The notes under the pieces were generated by a model. It had not been told where the DNA came from. It ran no database searches and saw only the letters and a list, made by a program, of their open reading frames with translations. Positions 58,476 through 64,000 of a stretch of 64,000 bases of DNA are shown here, piece after piece; the stretch's first letter is position 1, and every line of letters begins with the position of its first letter. A program made the translations under genes and the position numbers. The DNA is taken from contig NC_088778.1 of assembly GCF_954871325.1 (NCBI RefSeq), positions 33,926,730 through 33,990,729 on the forward strand. Reading direction: 5' to 3'. The stretch comes from Gordionus sp. m RMFG-2023. Its lineage: Eukaryota; Nematomorpha; Gordioida; Chordodea; Parachordodidae.

Positions 58476-61400
58476 CTATGCCGAGGACTTGGGAAGGGTG
58501 CTGTTATTGGCTTCTTTATTATCGAATCTAATATGATCAGGAGTTCCCGTATTACAAAATTTCAGGGTACGGGTTCTATGTTTGAAAGGCGATAAAATTT
58601 TAGAAAGTAACGAGGTATTTGAGAAATCGCATTTCTTGAAAATGCGACCTGTCATTAATAAGACAGCCAGAATGATGGTTGCGATGCTGCCTATCGTAGC
58701 TATGACCGCTATAATGACAGATGAGGTCTTTTTCTTTCTGTTGCTCTGCTCACCCGAACTTTTTGCTGGCGGTGAAGAAGAAGATGGATCATTTTTTGTA
58801 ACGTCATACGGCAAAGGTGGTTCACAATGTGGCATTAAAATGTCGATCATAGTTTTGTTCAGAATATTGATCGCGTTAAGGCCCATTGAAGGGTCGCTAC
58901 AAGTGGCGGAATCTAGTTTGCTAGGGAAATCGATCAAGCCAGATGTTTCGTGAAACCATTGAGCCAGTAGAAAAGTATCGCAATCGCAGACTAATGGGTT
59001 GCCTGTTAACATGCATTTTAAAAGTTTTAATGTGTTATTTAAAAATGCGTTGTTTAGAAAATAAGCAAATTATTTTATAGTTATTTAAAATAATAATAAT
59101 AAAGTATTTTAACACGCATTTTTATGATAAAAATTAATCGAAGCCCAAATATGTCCAAACGTCAACCATATCCTTCTTTCTTAAGATATCCACTCGAGGA
59201 AGTGAGGGTATCCAGAAGATATGAAGAAATTCAAACTGATCCCTGAAAACTTACTCAACTATCATTAATAATAATACCTCTTCAAATTGTTCAAAAGTGA
59301 TAAAAAAAAACATTAATTGAACATTTGTTTTAAAATTTTTGTTTTTTAAAAAAACCGGGAATTCCAATAAAAAAAACAGGGCACTTTAATTAAAAACTGC
59401 ATATAATTATTTTGCGTTTTGATTGAAAAAACGGTGAAATAATTGTTTAAAAAACTTGGTAAACAATTCTCTCAAAGATATAAGTTAATATCGGGTCATT
59501 ATAAATTTTAAAATTCTTATTACCTTTTTTGACGAGAATGTAAAATATTTTTGGGATAAGAGTTACAGATTTTAAATTCTGGATTGCTCTACTTCCGTTT
59601 TTATTGCTATCACGAGGAGTGATATACACCCCCACATAAGATATATTCCTATGTCATTTGGATAAGAAGATTCAATATTATTATTTTTTTTGATTATAAT
59701 AATAAGCGATAAAAATGAAAGAAAATTTTAAATTCAAGCATTAATTCTTTATGGGGAGGGATTTATAAATTTATTTATAGTAAAGTCGGAATACGGGCTG
59801 AGTCTGAACCTGTTTCTGAATGTTCCAAAATGGGAACGGAACAAGAACGCGAAAATGTATTTGTTCCTGGTCCTTATAAACATTATAGGATTCGGATAGT
59901 AAGAAAAATTAGGAAGCCAATTTTCAGAACACGACCGTAACTTTATGAAGGGCTTGGCATTAGCCTTGAGTTTTATTGTTCAAGGATTTATCATAACTAT
60001 AGATTAGCTATACGAATTTTCAAGGGAAGAAAAAAAAAATTTTCTTCCATCCCTCAATGCTCATTAAGTAAAAATTCCTAATTATGGGCCTGTAAATATG
60101 ATAGACTGCATTTTTGATTTCAAAACAATTCCGAGTCTAGTTTGATATAACCCAGATCGCTCCGACTTTGGCAGACATTTTTTTTAGATTCATTCCACCA
60201 AGACCGAATATTATTAGCATCGGCCAGGAAGTCTACGGCTAAACCCGACCTTATAAGCCTTCAAACCCAGAAACCGGCCCAAAATATTTATTTATTATAA
60301 GACCCGAGTGGGGTATGATGCTCCAAATTTTATTCCAAAATTTAGGCTCAATTCCGGTCCCCAATTATTTAGTCGCTATAACGTTCACTTGATTTTTACA
60401 AAAAAAAAATCGTTTCGTTTATAACAGGGGGGGGGGGGGTGGTAGTGTTTTAATTTTTATTAGCTGCAAAATGACATTTAGCAAACCCTGGAAATTTACC
60501 AACTAGATCTACGCCTGTTCGCGTCTTATAATAAATAAAAAGAAAAAAATTTCCATTTGTATATATGCGCCATTTTGACACGTCGCAAGATCAAATGAAT
60601 AAGGAGCCGAATTTTGAATAAGAATGAAAGACACTTTTAGAAAATTAAATATATCTTAAGTCTGTGTTAGGGAATTTTATTTATTATTTTTAAATTTTAA
60701 ATGTTTTAAAACTCCTGAAAGTTTTAAAAGTTTCCCGAAAAATGCACGTATATTTAATTACTTTTAAGGGCAGGGCGAAGACTGGTTTTAATTTTGAATG
60801 CCTATGTTCAATAAGTAAATTCTGTTGATGTTGGATTTTACTAGTAATATGAATAAATCGATATTTAAGTGCCAGAGGAAAATATTTTTTTTTTTGTTGA
60901 GTTTTAATAAAATTTGGTTCTAAACTGTCAAAGAAATAATGGGTAGGGGGGGCGGGTAATTATTAATAATATGTTTACCTTCAAGAGAGATGGCATATAT
61001 ATGGTGATGGACCAATTCTAAATCTACCAACCCTTTCACGCTCGTCAAATTATTGTAACTTAGATCCAGATGAGTCAGGTTATCGAAATACTCCAAATAT
61101 TGGAAATCGAAGGAGCTCATATGGTTTTTGCTAAGATCAAGTATGCTCAAGGAATGCTTGGCAGATAGCAAGGTATTCATATTGAATTCCTTAAGCTTAT
61201 TCATGTTTAAGTATATATACTGGAGATTGGGATTATTTTTGAAAGCAAAAATGGGCACATTTTGGATCTCGTTTTTACCGAGGCCGAGATATGTGAGGTT
61301 ATTCAGTTTGGATAACAGCGAACTGGGAAACTGCTTAAGCCTATTTTGGATGAATGAAAGTATCTGAAGGCTATTTCGGGAATCGTCTAACACATATCAC

Positions 61401-62618
61401 CCGGCAGGCTTGCAAGATCGTTATCATCCAAGAATAATTCTGTAAGGGAGGTACAACTTGCAAATGTCTCCTTCGTAAGGGAGCCATCCTTGAATTCATT
61501 ATCAGACAGGTCCAGATGAGTCAGGTTATTATTTTTGGTCTCGGCTTTGCCATGCACATCTCTTTCAATTGTTATGTCTTCATTTCTCTCTCCAGAGATA
61601 TCGATGGAAGAATGCAACGGTGAGCATAAGGGTGACTCGAGATGATTGTCGGATAAAGCAAGATATTCTAATTTGAGGATCTTTTGAAAAGTGCCGACCG
61701 GAATTTTATCAATGTGATTACTGGATAAATCGAGTCCACTTAATTTAGGGCCAAAGCTGCTCAGGGTATCATTTTGGAAAGTTGACAGCGAACTGGAATA
61801 GAAATGCAACTTTTCTAAGTGAGGAAGCGAGACCAACGATTTCGGAAGGTAGGGTAATTTGTTCGCGAATGTCAATCCTTTAAGATTTGTTAAGGACCTA
61901 AACCCTTTAGAATTCTTGAGGTGTAACAAATTGGGTAACATCAGGAAGAGGGCTTCAAGCTTGGGAAAGTTTTCGAAGTATGAGGCGTCGAATTCAAGTT
62001 CTTCCGGAATGATCAAATCAAGCGTTTTCAGGTTTTTTAGGGGTTTCAATGCTTTGTAAAGCATATCAAGCTTGGGCCCTGTCAGGGTCGGCTTATCCGT
62101 GCTATCGAATATGGCCAGTGAAACAAGATTTTGGGCCAATGACTGAAAGGCTTCGGGGGCTATGCTATTATATTTAATGTAGTGCAGCGATAAGCTTTGG
62201 ATATTGATAGGTCTGCGTTGCTTGGAGCCAGCATTTGTCATTTTTTCGAACTCGAGGGCAAAATGCGATATAAAAATCGACTATATTCCACATGCAAACT
62301 AATGTTATATGAAGCAGTCTCGGCTAAGATTCGTAACGCGTCCAGTAAATCCTTTTGTTGGTGGATGGAAATACACCTCAGAGAAAAATACTTGGTATTA
62401 GTTGCAGTTTGTTCGCCTTCGATTAGCTTTTCTGGCGTTTTAGTTTCCATGACGTCGCAATAACAATCCCTATCTTTGGGTAAAGCTGGGCACTTCTCTT
62501 CCGATAAGTATTCGTCAGTAATGGCATCAGGGTAATGAGCTCGACAACGATTCTCTAACACCCACACCAAACAGGTCAAGAAAATGATAGATTTCTTAGA
62601 CGTTTTAATCATTGTCAT
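58476..62618 (-). pseudogene. LRR receptor unit F, two exons, first exon frameshifted
   Basis: Exon 1 is 62618-60979 and exon 2 is 59002-58476 (intron 1976 bp; donor cttgaag|gtaaac, acceptor gttaacag|gcaacc). The domain plan is that of D and E, and exon 2 is intact (GNPLVCDCDTFLLAQWF, SVIIAVIATIGSIATIILAV, tail ending STLPKSSA). Exon 1 has two length changes against the other units: about 4 bases lost near 62270 (after VEYSRF) and 2 extra bases near 61392 (GDM/LDDS). Everything between and after reads as normal LRR sequence. Two changes that do not cancel suggest recent loss of function, though assembly errors should be excluded. The start ATG at 62618 matches the family (MTMIKTSKKSIIFLTCLVW). 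Confidence 0.83.
59003..60978 (-). other. Intron of unit F
   Basis: Contains, inverted, the counterpart of the D intron: ggaatgttccaaaatgggaa near 59815-59840, GC-rich pieces at 60190-60360, and a C-tract after the donor (complement of the G run at about 60943-60956). Another G run of about 13 lies near 60427. Confidence 0.5.
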
Positions 62619-62820
62619 CTCTTATCTTCTTCAAAATTAACGTTTTGTTTAAAAAATAAAATTATAAAATTTTTATAAAGTTATTTTTTATTTAAAAGAT
62701 TACAACGACAAAAGTAAAAAATGAAATGTCATGTTTTGGAGAAAAGAAAAAAATCAAATATTTTAAAGAATGACGTCACGCTTTGGAGAAAAAAATAAAT
62801 AAATCACCCTAAACAATAAA
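62619..62820 (-). promoter_or_regulatory. Conserved upstream block of LRR unit F with TGACGTCA
   Basis: On the - strand: tttagggtgatttattt, ctccaaagcgtgacgtcatt (perfect TGACGTCA at 62771-62778), ctccaaaacatgacatttca and gtcgttgtaatctttta, then caaaacgttaattttgaaga just before the ATG. This and unit A keep the complete palindromic core. Confidence 0.52.
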
Positions 62821-63615
62821 TAAAAATTCTTTTTAAATATTAAAAATATTTTGATTTTTTTTAAAATAAAATCAGCTGATAAAATGAAAAAAAAAAAGAA
62901 TTTAAATCTTTTAAATCTTCATTTTTTCTTTTCCAATCAATCATACTACTTTTATAAAAAATAAAATATATAATATATTTAATATAATTATTAATTTTAT
63001 AAAATACAAAAAAAAAATTAAAAAAATATTAAAGCTACGATGTCCAAAATCCATTTTTTTTTAAATAAAAAAATTCTTAAAGTTTCGAAACTTTCGCAAA
63101 TTATAAAATTTTAATAAAAATTTGCACGTAAAATTTATGAAATTCAGAAAAAAAAAATCTATGGAATTGTATTTTGAACATGTTTTTAATTTTTATTATT
63201 AAAGTTTCGAATTATGAATTTCATTTTTTTTTGGTATTTCGGACACTACCTAGGGTTAAATTCAAAAAAATTGATGAAATAATTTATGTAATCTAAAAAA
63301 AAAATAAATATAAGAATAATTAATACATTTCCGGTGGCGCACCTTGCAGATGAGCACTGGGAATAGCTACAGAAATATAGTCGACAATATACCTTCAAAG
63401 AAAATGTGCCTTTGCTATAGGCAAATTACCTTGAGAGAAATTTTAAATATTTGCATTGTTCAGAATTCATTTCTTTGCTAAACATAAGCACTATGATCTA
63501 TCCAGCCCTCTTTTAATAAATGCCTTTTTTTCTCTACCATTTTTAAAATATGATTTCGAAAATTTCAGATCAATAGACAGTTACAATTATTAACTACCTG
63601 CATAAGTAGTATGGA
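62821..63615 (-). repeat. Distal upstream flank of unit F (duplicated DNA)
   Basis: Inverted counterpart of the flanks before units B-D: ggtatttcggacact, aatttatgaaatt, ccggtggcgcacc, gacaatataccttcaaag. It shows that units E/F were copied with the same long 5' flank as A-D. Confidence 0.6.
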
Positions 63616-64000
63616 ATACATCTGCAAAAAGTAGGCCCGGACCGTACCCGGCTCGAACCCGGACCGGGTCGGGCTTTGGAATTTTTTTTTTAAAAAAATA
63701 TAATCTTAAATTTATCAATTTTGTGTTGAATTTTTTGATGTAAAATGAAAATATTTGATTTTATTTATAGAAACTAGATACCATATAACATATATCTTAT
63801 ATTTTGAGTGATTATAAAAATTAATTTTTATATATAAATAAATTCGAACCGGGCCGGGCCGGTAATTTTAAAGAATTTTGGGTTCGAGCCGCCGATATTT
63901 TTTAAAAAATTATTCGGGTCGAGTAAGGCTCGAAAAATTAGACCCGATGCAGATAACTAATTTGTATATCCAAAATGTAAAAAAAAATAATTACAGTTTT
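63616..64000. repeat. GC-rich-ended repeat
   Basis: Two GC-rich pieces (63633-63680: aggcccggaccgtacccggc; 63845-63950: gaaccgggccgggccggt, ggtcgagtaaggctcg) bracket AT-rich DNA. 'tctgca' near 63621 and 'tgcaga' near 63949 may be the ends of an inverted-repeat element, but no target duplication was seen. Confidence 0.4.

Noticed and set aside
1-64000. CRISPR arrays, bacterial operons or ribosomal RNA genes
   Set aside because: No regularly spaced direct repeats with unique spacers, no Shine-Dalgarno-led gene strings and no rRNA-like conserved blocks. Introns and transposons show this is eukaryotic nuclear DNA.

Overview
The window is AT-rich, intron-bearing eukaryotic nuclear DNA. It carries MULE, hAT, LINE and Ty3/Gypsy remnants, many short non-autonomous DNA transposons, microsatellites, and unusually frequent runs of 8 to 14 C or G. 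Spliceosomal introns, secreted leucine-rich-repeat (LRR) receptors and this transposon mix suggest an invertebrate animal, perhaps an arthropod. The species cannot be fixed from the sequence.

The main content is a cluster of six related LRR receptor units. A, B, C and D lie on the + strand (14.2, 21.6, 24.9 and 28.2 kb). E and F lie on the - strand (55.7 and 62.6 kb). Each unit has one long first exon of about 1.6 kb, encoding signal peptide, cysteine N-cap and the LRR ectodomain. The first exon ends in a phase-1 splice donor. A second, constant-type exon of about 0.53 kb encodes the cysteine C-cap, a Ser/Thr-rich stalk, one transmembrane helix and a tail of about 55 residues. Complete second exons exist only at 32710-33242 (+, after D), 52691-53232 (-, after E) and 58476-59002 (-, after F). 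D and E form complete two-exon genes of 725 codons each. F has two frameshifts, and A has a stop plus a 1-nt insertion. B and C have intact first exons but no private second exon. B and C, and formally A, could splice into the exon at 32710, giving a layout of several promoters and variable first exons with one shared membrane-anchor exon.

Layout: 1-14 kb holds repeats, hAT-type MITEs, a MULE scrap, a leftover LRR-unit 3' flank (9.7-10.2 kb) and a Ty3/Gypsy fossil. 14-33.5 kb is the + strand LRR array, interrupted by an inverted exon-2 fragment (16.1-16.65 kb), an LTR-element fossil (18.8 kb) and a broken hAT transposase (20.1-20.9 kb). 34-50 kb has no recognised host gene. It holds internally duplicated repeats, MITEs with clear target duplications, two small candidate host exons (38.1 and 45.0 kb) and a MULE transposon. 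50.8-52.2 kb is a 5'-truncated LINE. 52.7-62.8 kb is the - strand LRR pair. The last kilobase repeats the LRR 5' flank and ends in GC-rich repeat.

The receptors are predicted single-pass surface proteins. Their short conserved tail has no tyrosines and no recognisable signalling domain. The five 5' flanks other than E share the core of an upstream block centred on a CRE-like TGACGTCA core, intact in A and F and partly kept in B, C and D. E keeps the flanking elements only.
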